From Ignelater luminosus (Eukaryota > Arthropoda > Insecta > Coleoptera > Elateridae), in NCBI GenBank assembly GCA_011009095.1, contig VTPC01002353.1:62001-126000 (forward strand): 64,000 bases of DNA, given 5' to 3'. Made by a program: the position numbers and the translations under genes. Of the stretch, positions 36,351 to 48,897 are shown in pieces. Position 1 is the first letter of the stretch, and each line of letters begins with the position of its first letter. The notes under the pieces are model-generated. The model did not search any database. It saw nothing but the letters and a program-made list of their open reading frames with translations, and was not told the origin of the DNA.

Positions 36351-38219
36351 TGCTTTTTTGAAGTTTGTACTTATTTTTTTCGAGTCAGGAAAATACTTTA
36401 CCTGACTGGTCAAGTAAAATCTAGTTTCCATACCAAAATGAATAAAAAAAAGCTTACTTTCGGTGTTAGAAAAATTAGATTTTTATTAGTTATTCGTATT
36501 GCCTAGTCTCTATATGTAGTATATTTTTGAATTGATCGTGTTTTTAGCTTTCTGTTTACCCTAATTGCTACGTTTATTTAATATGAAAATGGAATAAAAC
36601 TCGATAGATTTACCTACTATTCTATTGATTGTACAATTTATTTGAATGTCATATCAATTATTCAGAAGTTCTAGGTTAAACCTATCTTCCCCCAATTACT
36701 AAATACCATGAATTGGTTGACTTTTATCGACATGGTGGAATGCCATAAAAAATTAAAACGCTTTTTCCTTATTTAACATTCTCATGTTTATATTTATCGA
36801 AACTTGGTTCAATTCCGTTTTAATTTTTTTCTTCTTTTTTTTTGATGAGCGGTTAAAAGTGAATAGAGTTTGCAAATAAAATTTATATTTTTAGAAACCC
36901 TCCGTGTTGGTATAAAATAACCATTGCTCTATAAAAGGGGGAAAATGAAAAATCAATTGCCGAAAAGGCTTTGTGGTACCAAGGGAATCCTTTGGATTAA
37001 ATTGGATGCAAGATTGAATATTCTTTATTAATTTGAATTTAAGGAAAACATAATAAACTCTTTTTGCACGGCAATAAAACAAGAATGCGACTTTTAAAAT
37101 AATCTTGTCACCATTCCGGAAAAGTCAAACTATTTTAAGCTGTTTTCTAATAAGAAATAGGCCATCAAAATGTTTGAAATACCTGCACGATATTGAATGT
37201 ATAATTTAAGTCCCAAAGAGAAAAGTTGGATGCAAAAAATGACTCTTTCACGCAATATTATTAAGATTTATTGTAACAAAAAAGTTTTTATTTATTTTTT
37301 ATAAACGATATAATAATTACACTGACAAAAAGTAGAACAATCAATTATCGAACAATAAGACCAATTAGCAGGCCCCACGTGGGCGTATAAGATATCTTTG
37401 TTTCGGCCGTCATTGATTAACAGTTAACATTTATACATATTTGATGGTGTGCTAACTTAATTATCAAGTTTCGCGGTTGCTTTTATAAAAAAATTCTTTT
37501 GTACGTTGTTTTCCAAACAAAGTAAAAAAACGATCGTAGGTAGCGAGAGATATAGAGGGTTATTCGGACTCGACCTTCACTATAAGGGATACGAGGTCGG
37601 TTAAATCGGGACCAATTGTAAGTCGCTTATTCCCATGCTTATTAATTAACAAGCTTGCTAACCCCAAAACACCATTAGGTTCGTTGTTTCTTGCGGATTT
37701 TGCTCGATAAAAGAATCTTACATAAATTAAACATTTTGTTTTTAAGCCGGGGTCCCACGATTTGTGGTCTGCTGTAGATTCGGCACGAGGCTTTGCAAAA
37801 AACTTGACGATCTATGGTTTGCTGTGGTTTTGGCTTTAGGTTTTCAAAATGGCTCGACAAGCAAATGAACAAAAATGAGTTATTTTGTTCTCAGTCTTGG
37901 TTTGTGTTTATTCACCGCCAGTGAAGTGACTCAATCAGTCACCTAGTCTAATAGCTAGCCATAACTTTGATCTTTATGGTGAAAAATGATTATTGAGATT
38001 TTAACTTTTTATTTTCACGACTCTCTAAAAGTTACATAGATTGAAGTTTACATTTGTGAGAATTTAAGAGCGAGATGTTTATTATTATTATTATTACATC
38101 ACGACGATTCGTTAATAGTGCTTATAACTTTTTCTAGTAAATCTTTCCGATACTAACAAATAACGATGTTATCCTATGACTACGGAACATTGGGACACCA
38201 TGTTTACATCCAATTGTTT
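36351..38219. other. No gene seen
   Basis: AT-rich. A one-sided repeat arm (GATACGAGGTCGGTTAAAT, about 37588) resembles the palindromic elements. At 37740-37860 two related stretches of about 45 bp (GGTCTGCTGTAGATTCGGC and GGTTTGCTGTGGTTTTGGC) form an imperfect direct repeat. Confidence 0.4.
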
Positions 38220-38480
38220 ACAGCGCGACCAAACTCAGAAAAGCTCCGGAAAATATGTGAACTAATTTCAATAACAAACAACGTCAACCAATCAGGAGCG
38301 TAATTTTACTCGAGTACATTAACTGACAAAAAGTTGCCCTAAATCCATTACATGTTATTGGTTGTGGTTAGTTTTATTTAAATTTCCCGCCGAAAGATTT
38401 TTGGATACGAGTGTACTTGGTCAATATGTAGCTCCCCCGTACATGCCCACTTAGGGCTTTTCTGAGGTTGGTCGAGCTGT
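38220..38480. repeat. 261-bp foldback repeat
   Basis: ACAGCGCGACCAAACTCAGA (38220-38239), followed by AAAGC, pairs with the inverse of ACAGCTCGACCAACCTCAGA ending at 38480. The interior shows no frame. It is probably a small MITE; no clear target duplication. Confidence 0.6.
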
Positions 38481-39927
38481 ATTTAGCAAACATATATTGT
38501 AAAAATTCTCAATACGATTGTGTCGCATGTACGTAAGCATTTTATGACGTTTGGTTATTTCACTTACTTGGAGAGCTCTTAACTGTGATGCCTGAAGAAA
38601 GTACAAACGTACAAGTATAGAACAGCTGCAATTAAATTTAAGAAGTTAAGATGCTCTAAAGGGTAGTAGTTGGCAAAGTAATAATAATCCACCCATTAAG
38701 GAAACATTAACATTTGCAATCTCCTAATAGCATAGTCAAGGATGACGCTATAAGATTCTAGAACTAGATGGTATAATCGTATTTTCCACTTCAGTTTAGA
38801 TAACATTAGCTCTGGTCCCATCTTGGAGATTACCTGCAGTGGTTTTCATCCCCATCAAGACAAGAAAATAACTACCACCGTTAACTTTCTTAGGGCCACA
38901 ATTCTTATGGTGTTCTTGTTAAGACATTAGCAAGGATTGTCTATAGGCATCTGATTGAGTGCGAACCTGCGTGAATCAACACACATATCTGATCTGCTCG
39001 TTGTTTTATATTAGAAGAAAAAGGCAGTTTATTTTAAATAAGTTGACCTTCAGGTGAGCGAAGCTTCTTTATTTGTCAGATGGGATCGTTGGTAGCTATT
39101 AGTCAAACATTGGGATGAGGAATGGTTGTTCTTGAGGAAGTTGTTTATTGTATGATCTATGATGTCTTCTTATGAATTTATATCTTGGAATGGAGCTGTT
39201 TAATAAACAGTTCTTATCTTGCGGATACGACCGGGATGAAATCTTAATTCTTAGTTGTAAAATGTTTATGATGATTCTTCATAGAAAAGCTAGGTTGGAA
39301 GAGGAATATCGATCGAGTATAGTGACTTTTTGGCAACTGCGCCGAAAAGTGGTACATTCTTTTGAATGCATGCAATGACTTTCAGACATCTCAGAACTGT
39401 CATATTTAACTCTCTGATCTCTCTTATTATTCCACGTTATGCGATCTTTGGCTAAAAATAAACTTGACACACGAATATTGATGGTCGATTATTACATCAG
39501 AGTATTAATTTTATTTTCTTATAAGAAAATAATTATTATCCTTGCGAATCTGACATTTTTGTGAAAAAGCTATTCATCGCTTGGTAACATACTGAGCCAT
39601 TTGCAAAGCTTAAAATTTATTAAATGTTACACACTTACTAGTTGATATATGCATTTATGTGAGATTAAAAGCATAAAATAAATATATAAATGTCTACTAT
39701 TTCTGATAAATGTATTCATTACTAGGCAATACATGTATTTGCTATAGCACATTAGTAAAAGCATAATTTTTCTTTTTGTATCACGGTTGAGGTTTTTTTT
39801 CTCATTCTATCATGTCTTCAATGGCCAATAGATACATGAATTCCATACAAGATCTCAAATAATTCTTCAAGAACATAAAAAAGTACTTGCCCTTTTACTT
39901 GGGGCCATGACTTTAGAATATCTGGAT
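38481..39927. other. No gene seen
   Basis: The overlapping short frames at 39172-39470 have no domain and no matching splice partners. No repeat pairing noted. Confidence 0.4.
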
Positions 39928-40405
39928 TTAGTCTCTACCCCCTTCACCTGTAAGTTCGTCTTCTGGGCATTGAGTGTTGTTTTTTGCTTGAAGTGCAACA
40001 GATTTTGGAGGGCAGTTGGACTTGTCGCATCTGATATTTCTCTTCGGACTTTGGAGTAGTGTCTTGGTAGCGATGAACATGACTAGCGCAATTTCAAGTT
40101 TCTTCAACGCCTGAAGAAGTTGCAACCTCCTAGCAAGGATTGACCGTTCAATTGGTTACCGTAGCCTTGACAGCAGTACGAATTAAATACAGTACTTCGT
40201 TCAACGAAAACGTCACTCCTCTTTCTGAGGTAGACGTACCTTCAGGCATCTCTTGTAATTTGATTAAATTATTGTTAGTTGACACAGGTGGCAGCTGACC
40301 TCTGAATGAGGTTCTGCAGCATCCCTGTAAGTGACCGAATCGCTGACAATTGTAACATTGACTTGTTGCTGTATTTTTCTGCAAAGATTCTATGATCACC
40401 TTCAA
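39928..40405 (-). pseudogene. Zinc-knuckle gag/ORF1-like fragment of a retroelement
   Basis: The minus strand encodes IIESLQKNTATSQCYNCQRF followed by GHLQGCCR, a CX2CX4HX4C zinc knuckle of the kind found in jockey-type ORF1 and gag proteins. Downstream, in other frames, basic fragments such as TPKSEEKYQMRQVQLPSKIC follow. The second and third knuckles of typical ORF1 proteins are not intact. No polymerase is adjacent, so this is a decayed remnant. Confidence 0.5.
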
Positions 40406-40826
40406 TTAGTGCTGGAAAATCTCTTTCATCTGAGAGAATTTATTTAGCTGAACTGTGGAAAACGACTTTGTATGCTGTCTGCAACTATCAGATTAAATCA
40501 CGACCGTCCCTTAGATTTTGGCTTTATAAGAGATGTCCGTTCATTTGTCTTTAGAATGAGAATCAATTAATAGCACCTGGTGTGATTTGTTCTTGCTTCT
40601 AATATAAGAATACCGAAATGGTTAGCTGTGGAAGTCGACGTCATTGATTTTGCCTCTTCGATCAACAGACTTGGTTGAAGGCAGTCAGAATCGGATAGGT
40701 GAGGATTTAGTCTGTAACAGAAGAACGCGGAAGTATCGCAGAACCAGCGGTCACGTCTTGTGTTCATTGATGAGAACAGATTCGGGGTCTTCACAAGGTA
40801 AGGATCGCGGTTGCCGAGCAATTATA

Positions 40827-42137
40827 CAGGGTGATTTGTATAAGCGTACAAGGTTTCACACCATAGATAAAGGAATTCAAAACAAGAAAAAAAGTCTATG
40901 TAAACATAGGTCTGCTTACTCTTCCTAACAGAGATACAAGAGATTTTAGCGCTAACAAACCAATTGTTTAATTTTTATTTAAGCTGTGAATACAAATAAC
41001 ATTTTATAGTAAATGCTTAATACACAATTCTGCTTGTTGTATTTTCTGACTATACACCTCGGATTTCAAATACTCCTATAAGTAAAAGTGCAATGAATTG
41101 AGGTTCGGAGACCTTGGTGGCCAACTTACAAATCCATTTTGACTAAACTACCTTCATGGATAGCACGCATTTAAATATTCGGTAACTGTCCTGCAATAAT
41201 GAGCTGGTGCACCGTCGTGCATGTACCGCCCCTGTTGTCTAACCCTAAGAGATACATCTTCCAACAGTGCAGGTAACTGATCTCTAAGAAAGTTTAAATA
41301 CAACACACTGTCGAGACGGTGTGGTAATTCATATGGACCAATTAAATGATCGCCTACAATTTCCATCCACACATTGATGAAAAATTCATGTTGGAAACGG
41401 GAAGTAACAAACGCATAAGGATTTTCTTCTACCCACTCATGAAAGCTGTGATAATTTGTCAAGCCAGCTCTTGACAGACTTGCCTCCTCTGTGAACAGAA
41501 CACTAGAGAGGAAATTGTCCTATTCGTTTTCATTTAACCATCGACAAAAGATTATGCGTCTTTTCGCATCTTCAGGTTGTAATTTTTGCGCACTGCGTAA
41601 ATGGTAGGGGTACAGTTGCTGCTGTCTTAAATATCTCCACACCATACTTTGTGGTATATGTACGGTGTTTGCTACCTTACGTGTGCTTGTTGTAGTATCA
41701 TTTTCAACAATTTGAAGGATGTGATTTTCTACATGAACTGTAAGAGCCCTGTGAAAACACCGCGTTTAGGAAGTTGTAAATAGTCTGTCTCTCGGACTTG
41801 GCGACGGACGGCATAAAAAGTGCGTTTATTTGGCAACCTTCGTCTTGCTTGTGCTGCATTTCGTCGAACTTCTCCATAAATTTCAAGCCTATCCGCTTAC
41901 TCTTCATTAGAAAACATTTTGACAGTAACACTAACAACACCAACTTCGATCAAATTTTGTTGTTACTATGATTTGTGGTACAACTCGCCCTAAATTAATA
42001 ATCGGGCCTACTAATTTGCATTGTCATAATTGAAAAGCCCGGTATTTCTGTTAGGGAGCGTTAGTGGACCTATGTTTAAATAAACTTTTTTTTCTTGTTT
42101 TGAACCCCCTTATGGTGTGAAGCATACGAATCACCCG
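40827..42137 (-). mobile_element. 1.3-kb DUF4817/DDE DNA transposon with about 100-bp TIRs, inactive
   Basis: Left end CAGGGTGATTTGTATAAGCG. The right end reads inversely as CGGGTGATTCGTATGC (one base lost at the tip). Both arms share TTTCACACCATA, TTCAAAACAAGAAAAAAAGT, AAACATAGGTC and CCTAACAGA, and TAT lies outside both ends. The interior encodes a broken transposase on the minus strand. It is the only copy of this class in the window with both ends and both protein domains present. Confidence 0.88.
41154..41943 (-). pseudogene. DDE transposase (DUF4817 type), broken
   Basis: Read from 41943 downwards. N-terminal DUF4817 remnants (KFDEMQ, and in another frame VYGEVRRNAAQARRRLPNKR) are followed by RRIIFCRWLNENE, a stop near 41520, then FLSSVLFTEEASLSRAG around the first catalytic aspartate position (here FTEE, usually FTDE). 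Next come SFHEWVEENPYAFVTSRFQH, FFINVWMEIVGDHLIGPYEL, YLNFLRDQLPALLEDVSL and YMHDGAPAHYCRTVTEYL, which carries the second catalytic aspartate in HDGAPAH. The 102-codon frame 41462-41154 holds the C-terminal part intact. The frameshift near 41750, the stop near 41520 and the D-to-E change argue against activity. Confidence 0.85.
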
Positions 42138-42754
42138 TATAAATCGAAAACTGTTGTTAAAAGCTCGATGCCCTAGGTGAATTGTTCGCCGAACCGATGG
42201 ATGATGTGATGTAAGAAGGAGGATCCTGAAGGTAAGTTCAGATTATTCGTAATCGTGGTCCTACTTGTGACTTTGCTCGCGATTTGTCAGTATGTGAACT
42301 AAGCCAAGCAAGTCGCAGGCTCTTAGCGTTCTACGCGATATCGGCACACGAAAATGAAACTCGCAAACCTTGGGACTGAATTCTAATCGACTTTAGGTGA
42401 ACGTGTAGTTCGTACGTACTCGTTCATATTATTAACAATGATAACTTGGAGTGAATTTCTCAAACATTCCGATCCTAACGAGATCAAGAAACTAAAAATT
42501 GCAGTGCTGCTCCAATGCGGCTTTCAAAAAATTTCTTATTACTTTTCCCTTTTTACCTTTAAGTATCCCAATTGACTTTCGAACCTGACCTGGGAGCTCT
42601 AAGCAACTTTCCACTAGGGTTCAAAATTCTGGACGTTCTAAAAAAAGAGGACATGTCCGGTAAAACGAGGGCAACTGGCAATCCTATACCACACCCCACA
42701 CTGAAATAGTTAATTAGAATTATTCTCTTGTTGTTTCTTATATGTGGTACGTTA
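42138..42754. other. No gene; short repeat remnant at about 42168-42230
   Basis: CGATGGATGATGTGATGTAA and the following GAGGATCCTGA resemble GCCGATGAATGATGTGATGC and GAGCATCCTAA near 52400, showing a shared dispersed repeat. Otherwise unremarkable. Confidence 0.4.
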
Positions 42755-42762
42755 GTCATCAC

Positions 42763-43007
42763 TAGTGTGCCTTGATATTGTTTTATTGAATGTCATTTTT
42801 TAATGGAAGAGTGTGGACACACTTGGCAAAGAACAGACAAAAATATACGTTAGCTCTCTACGCGTACGGCGAGTGTAAAGGATAGAATAAGAATTTACTA
42901 TTAAAATTTTTCGTCTTTCCTTTACATCCACACTCTTGTTTGACAAGTGTGTCCACACTCTCCCATTAGAAAAATGACATTTAATAAAACAATATCAAGG
43001 CGCACTA
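42763..43007. mobile_element. hAT-type MITE, 245 bp, perfect 8-bp duplication
   Basis: Element ends TAGTGTGCCTTGATATTG and the inverse of TAGTGCGCCTTGATATTG. The arms match for about 70 bp, through GTGTGGACACACTTG. GTCATCAC flanks both sides (42755-42762, 43008-43015). The TAGTG start fits the hAT terminus consensus. Confidence 0.92.
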
Positions 43008-43130
43008 GTCATCACTATCAAACTCTCTCGAGCTTGTTTTTGTGCTCGTTATGGCTCTCCGAGTACATCCGATTGTGTTCGTCATCATCTTGTCAGAAAG
43101 ATCCAACTATATCGTTTCTCTCGGTAATTG

Positions 43131-43656
43131 AAAAGCGTGAAGTAGAATGGGGAACTTGCATGAATCTCAGATTAATCTTAATTTCATTAGCAATTCGATA
43201 AAATGCAGGTTTGTAAAGATGACAGTCATGCAAAAATTGTTTTTATTAGTTTAATTTGCAATAGAAAATATTGCAAAATCTTAAATGTGGGATTTAAGCC
43301 CTTTAAACCGTGACGCAGTTGGCCTTTCTTACGTCATTGATGTATTTCTCGAACAGATGGCGGCGTTACACGAAACATTGTCATGGGAAAAGGCAAAGCC
43401 ACCTTGGAAAAGGAAAGATGTAATTCAAATTATTAACCAATCGAGTTTGGCTGTGAAGCGCCATCTGTTGGTTTATATTGTATTAAAACAGGCCGGTGAC
43501 GTCATGAATTTTAAAGCGCGAAATGAATATTATTTATTTACTTTTTTTTATGGACATGTTTTGCGCAAACAAACTTTTATTTCTTATATAATTTCTTATT
43601 TCCGATCGATTTTTAAAATAAAAAAAATACATGCAAGTTCCCCATTTTTACGCTTT
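43131..43656. repeat. 526-bp element with ATGGGGAACTTGCATG arms
   Basis: AAAAGCGTGAAGTAG then ATGGGGAACTTGCATG (43147-43162) pairs with the inverse at 43630-43645, where CGCTTT follows. Inside, CAGATGGCGGC and GCGCCATCTG also pair, as do two ACGTCAT words. The 130-codon plus frame at 43285-43677 lies across the element. It has no domain and crosses the right arm, so I do not call it a gene. Confidence 0.65.
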
Positions 43657-46600
43657 GAAGCTTGCGCCGTCAAGTAATTACATTGATTAGCGTAAGAACC
43701 ACAGCTATCTGCGAACTAATTTCTTAAGTTGAGTTACGTTAAGGTTACGTAAAACACAGTAAGCTTAAAATCCCACAAGTTGGTAACACCGATTGCAATG
43801 TAAAAGACTGGCTTCTGTAAGCATAGCTAGTCACATCATCGAACCCAAGTCAATACGAGTACAAGCACGGGCAATCTGGACCCACCTTAAGCGGAACTGG
43901 AATACTATTCCGAGATTCGTACGCATCAGCTACTCTTTAAATTGAACATATGAAAAGAGATTGTTAAAAAAGAATAAAACAACATTGTTAAACGAAGACT
44001 TTTAACTCTTATTGTGCTTGAATTAAATTTAATTTCTGATAATGAAGTATTATTGCATTGCTGCATAACTTAAGGTTTATTATCATACCACATATGTACC
44101 GACGATACTCAAAGTTAATGCGGCATAACTTCTATGACGTATCGTTTTTCTAAGCAAAAACGAATATGCTTTACTTTCATGTAATTTTTTTTTGTTAAGA
44201 AAACATTTGCCCTAGTAAATTCACAGAATTCTTGATCAGTTTGTCCAAAGAATGATCGATGAACGACGAACGAGATTAACTGAAAAACTGTTTTCTGTTC
44301 AGATAACTATTAGAAAATGAAATTTAGAAATATGTTTATTATATAAAGTTAGTTGACCCTATAAAGGTGTGGCGACTTATGTAGTGGACTAATGGTATAA
44401 TTTGTAAATATTATCTAATTACATAACAACGGTTATTAATATCAAAACTCCATATTAACACGCAACCTAACCAGAATCTTATAAAATTTACAGATTTAAA
44501 AATATAGAAATGTGTAGGCATACTGAATTAATAAAATGTCTCCCTGAAAATACTTTAGAAAAAAATAACCCTGATAAAAAAAACACATTAATTAACTATG
44601 AAAAGTCATTTCAGGAATTTTAAAATTATTCAATATTTCCCAGAAGTAAAATTACCTTGAAAAAAAATGATAACCTATAAAGATAGTTTTATGGATTTCA
44701 TCGATTCTAAAAAGTTTCATTTTGTTGGAAACAGATCATTATACAGAAATCTGGAAGTTTGTATAATCATAGAATATTCATTTTATCCCAGAATTATGTA
44801 TGATTTCAATATTGCGTGCGAGTGGGTTTTGTTTGTGTTGTCGTTATTTATCGAGTACTTGCACTAATAGATGTAGCGTAGGGTGCTTTTTAATGATAAC
44901 GCGGTGAAAAATGTTCAAGTTTCCTTGAAAAATGAAAAGACTTAAGTTTAATTTAAACGCTTTTAAAAGAAATTGTAATAGTATTTATGGAAATGATTTA
45001 AAAAACGAAATTAGTAGTAATTTTCCGGTGAATGAAGCGAGGGATAGGGTAACAGATAGCGCATATTTAACTCACAATAAATTAGATTATTCTTTTTACT
45101 TTTTTTTATTAATTATTGCAGATTAAGTTTGCTGATTAGATACTAAATTAGTTTCATTAATAGAAGGGGATATTTTTAAATTTCCCCTTTCTTTTTAAAA
45201 ATATTTAAATTGAAACTGTTGTGAGAAAATGTAAACCACCTAAATGTCAGATATAACCTTAATTGGCCACAACAGTACAGCACATTGTGCTCAAATTAAT
45301 GCGAATAGGTACGAATAGTATTTTTAATTCGGCTGCTCTAAATAATTGGTTATGTAAATTATAGCGTGGTTTTAATTTGTAAACATAGCAATATGAGTCA
45401 GAAAAGTTGTCATAGGCTGCGGCGACACGTTGGGAATGCCCTAGAAGGCCTGGCCGATTCAAGGACGTTCTTTAGTAGGTTACTCTTCTACCCACGTACT
45501 ACCGCTATAATAACTAATCATTATAGGATTTTTATAATTTATCTTTATTTTTGAAACTTGCCCAACGGCAATCGAAATAAAAAAACGATAATATAGAATT
45601 AACTCATTAAAATCAGTGCATTTTTTGCAGTTATTTAAGTGAAAATTAGTTTTTTATGCATGACGATTACAATAAGAAGATGAATTTGCATTTTTATTAT
45701 CAAACATTCTAAACATGAAAGCAAATGCATTAATTACAATCTTAAATATTTTCTACAATAATAATGGGAAGCTTTTTTTTAAATAGACTTATGTATTTCA
45801 GGAAATAAGGGCAAAACTTGCCATTGACATTCTAATTTTCAGCGTCCTTACATTTATCCTTTTCTTATTGTTGGCTTTATTTTTCTTTCATTTGCCTGAC
45901 CCTCTTTGAGTTCACGTCACGTAAAACGCAGTCAAGGATCGTTATGTGAATTTAATTCTTCTTCCGTAATTATCATCGCTTTTATATATCACCTACCTTC
46001 TTGTTATGACGCTTTTCATTGAATAGACAAACGGTTTGTATTTTCTTTTTTTATTGTATTTATAGTCTTAATGCAAGATTTTTCGAGGATGGCATTTTGC
46101 CACTTATACTACCACTTAAACCGAATTCACAAGATTCACAAACGGTTGCTTTAGATACTAGATGCTTTTGTCACCCAAACACGTAATTGTAGCGATCCAA
46201 GATGTCCTTTTTGCAGTTTACGGTTTAGATGGTGACCCTGAACTCGCTTGTTCCACACTCTTAACTTGAATATCTGAAACAAAGTAAAAATTGTTCCTAC
46301 CAAAGAATAACAAAAATATTAAGCATACAGTTTTGTTTAAGACACAATTCCAGAAAACAAATAATAATAGTAATAACAAGGGATCAACCGATATGATTTT
46401 TTTAGCCGATACCGATATAATATCGCCTTACCGGCCTTCATGTTTTGAAATATTTGCGTCGTATTTTGTGCTGTATTTCGTCCAACCGCTGTACATTCAT
46501 TCTTAATTTCAAGAGATTAACAAAAGTGTCAATAAATCCATAGACGGTATTGGACCACCCAGGCGGGGTTCCCACGGCGCAAAATTGAATGAACACACAA

Positions 46601-46825
46601 GATAAATATGTCAATACTTAGAACTTATTTTGCAGGTAGCAAATGTACGATATTTTTATACAAAAAAATCCTGTCTTTAGGAACCTCTCGGTGCAAGACG
46701 TAGATGATAGGAGAATTACCATTATCAGAAATATTTAATACGGTACCACCGCCAACCGTAGAACAAATAAGGGCAGAAATTTTTACAGAATTAAATTAAT
46801 GCAAACAACACTATTCAGGATATGA
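43657..46825. other. No gene supported; one hAT-like end near 46380
   Basis: Mostly AT-rich. GGGATCAACCGATATG with following GCCGATACCGATATAATATC (46380-46430) resembles the subterminal CCGATA repeats of some hAT elements; no partner end was seen. A small hairpin with AGGGGATATTTTTAAATTTC lies at about 45163. Confidence 0.4.
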
Positions 46826-48730
46826 TATGGTCAAAAATCTTATAACGGGCGAATTTGAGTCTCTGAATTGTAGAATTAGTGTACTAGAAACCAATCTGCT
46901 TGAAACATGTTTTATTTGAAAATTTAGACTTAGTGTACCACTGAAAATTTTGTTTATTGCTTTATCTTAAAAGACAAGACAAAAGACTTGTACAATTAAG
47001 TGCGAAACTATGAAATTCGTCAGTTCGGTACAATACCCAAATTGTATCGGTTTGTTTCAGATTCTTTAAATAATTTCTAGGTTTTTTAAATTTGGGACTA
47101 GGTTATTAAAAGGTTTAATTTTTTAAAGGAAGTCCTAAGAAAACTGTAGAATGTTAGAAAAACTTTCCATGCAATTATTTGTGCTTGTCCCCGAAATGCA
47201 ACGTCCAACGGCATTTCGGTAATTTTTAAATACTCCCCATATCTTTTCAAATATACCTTCAGTCTGTATGAAACTTGGTCAGAGTGTTTTCCGGCGGCAA
47301 CGCAGTCATGAATCAAAGGTAGGTTTTAATTGATTTTAAAGCATTTTTAACTATTTTTGGAAACATATTGGAAAAAGCAAGCGTACTTTAATTGGATATC
47401 ATATTGGTAATACGCATATTTTTCGTACACTATAAATAATTGTCTAAAGCAGAAAACAGGTAGGTTTGCTGTCATATTGTGCTATTTATCATTTCGGTAA
47501 TGGTCATTCCGGTAACGCTTAGCATTACCGAAATGATCAAAACACTTAGATGTAACTCTTATTTTTTCGATTTTGCCCGGGGAATAATGGAGACTCCCAA
47601 AATAAAAAAAAAATTATTAAAAAGAACTGTAAAGATGATCTTACATCGAATATTGCAAAAGGAGAAAACGCACAATATGCCTATACACCTACGAGAGATC
47701 GTTGTCAAATACGGATTAGATTGAAGCAAGCACCCACTAATAAAGATAAAAACCAGAACAATAATATTAGTACATCAGCTGAACGCAAAAAAGCACAAAA
47801 CAGAATAGAGTTAGAAAGTTTCGGGAAAAAATGTCGGCACAAGAACTCGACGAAAAACGAAGAAAGGACAGGGAAAAAAAGAAAGAAGCTGGATTAAATA
47901 AGACTATTGATCAATGTTCAAGTAAAGAAAAGAAAGCTAGAAGAGACTGGGTCAGAGCAAGTGCAAATTACAAAAAGAAGTTAAAACATAAAAAAACTTG
48001 TTACGCAGTTTTTAGAAGCAAGTATTCCACCACAATCTGATAACCTATGGACCAGATATACTCGGACCAAATGGTACTAACACCAAGCTCATCCAAAAAG
48101 CTCTCTGGAAGAAAAGGAGTGAAACGTGGCAGATCAATAGCTTACAGAAGGTTGCGTAAAAGAGAAACTGAATATTTAGAGCTAAGAAATAAAGTAGAAA
48201 AGTACAAAAAAAGATTCTACAGGCTAAAAGCTAAACATTCCGAAACATCTGACTTTCCCAAAAGTAAAGTGCAGAGAATGACAAAAGAGTTGAACGTGCC
48301 TAAAGAAATAAAAAGGGGGCTATTATTTGGACGAGCATTAGCAGCACAACTAGATTTGAACTTGAATTTGTTTGTAAAAGTTGCCAGAAAAAAGAAAAGA
48401 CTAGTATATACTAGTTACTTACTATTGTTATAATTTTTTCATTTTTTATTGTTTTCTTTCTAAAATAAAAGTATTTTGTTTTAAGTATTAACAAACGTAT
48501 TTTGTTGATCTGTGGGCGGAGCGAACTGCATTACCGAAATGACTTTTTACAATTTTTAATTCAAATTGCTCTATTTTTGGAAAAATTTAATATTATTCGT
48601 GGCAAATTCAGAAATATGCCCAAAAAATATCATATATTTCTTCAGCATACTTGAAATTGGTTTTTGGTTAACTTTTTTTTTTTACTTGTTAAATTTAATA
48701 AAATCGCCCGTTATAAGCTTTTTACCCATA
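46826..48730. mobile_element. 1.9-kb element with about 30-bp imperfect TIRs and basic-protein remnants
   Basis: The left end TATGGTCAAAAATCTTATAA continues CGGGCGAAT. The right end is the inverse of TATGGGTAAAAAGCTTATAA, continuing CGGGCGATT. The 14-bp core CTTATAACGGGCGA is identical. The interior carries ATTTCGGTAAT, or its inverse ATTACCGAAAT, at about 47213, 47491, 47529 and 48530, in both orientations. Plus-strand frames encode highly basic protein pieces. Superfamily undetermined: no DDE motif or clear target duplication seen. Confidence 0.7.
47767..48430 (+). pseudogene. Frameshifted gene for a lysine/arginine-rich protein inside the 1.9-kb element
   Basis: Two frames in succession, with the second starting close after the first stops. 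The first (47831-48040) encodes AQELDEKRRKDREKKKEAGL, SSKEKKARRDWVRASANYKK and KLKHKK. The second (48047-48433) encodes SGRKGVKRGRSIAYRRLRKR, ETEYLELRNKVEKYKKRFYR and LKAKH, a heptad-like basic/coiled-coil region. This composition recalls a multi-copy family of uncharacterised invertebrate proteins with repeated basic RxKxRxxK segments, probably transposon-borne. I recognise the style but not a named domain. A stop and frameshift between the halves suggest it is broken. Confidence 0.5.
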
Positions 48731-48897
48731 CATGCAATAAATAAAGTATGAAGAAATGCATCTAGCCTGTGGCCTCTTATCCAAAGACTAAACGTCAATA
48801 AAAATATTAACAAAATAATAGCATTGGCAAGTAGCAATATGCTACCGAATGAAATACAAAACATTATAGTAACTTCGACCATATGATAAAAATAATA

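Noticed and set aside
43285-43677. 130-codon plus-strand frame
   Set aside because: It lies across the 43131-43656 inverted-repeat element and includes its right arm; no domain, and the composition follows the repeat.
47098-47316. 72-codon minus frame inside the 1.9-kb TIR element
   Set aside because: It crosses one of the ATTTCGGTAAT boxes, has no domain, and runs against the plus-strand basic frames.
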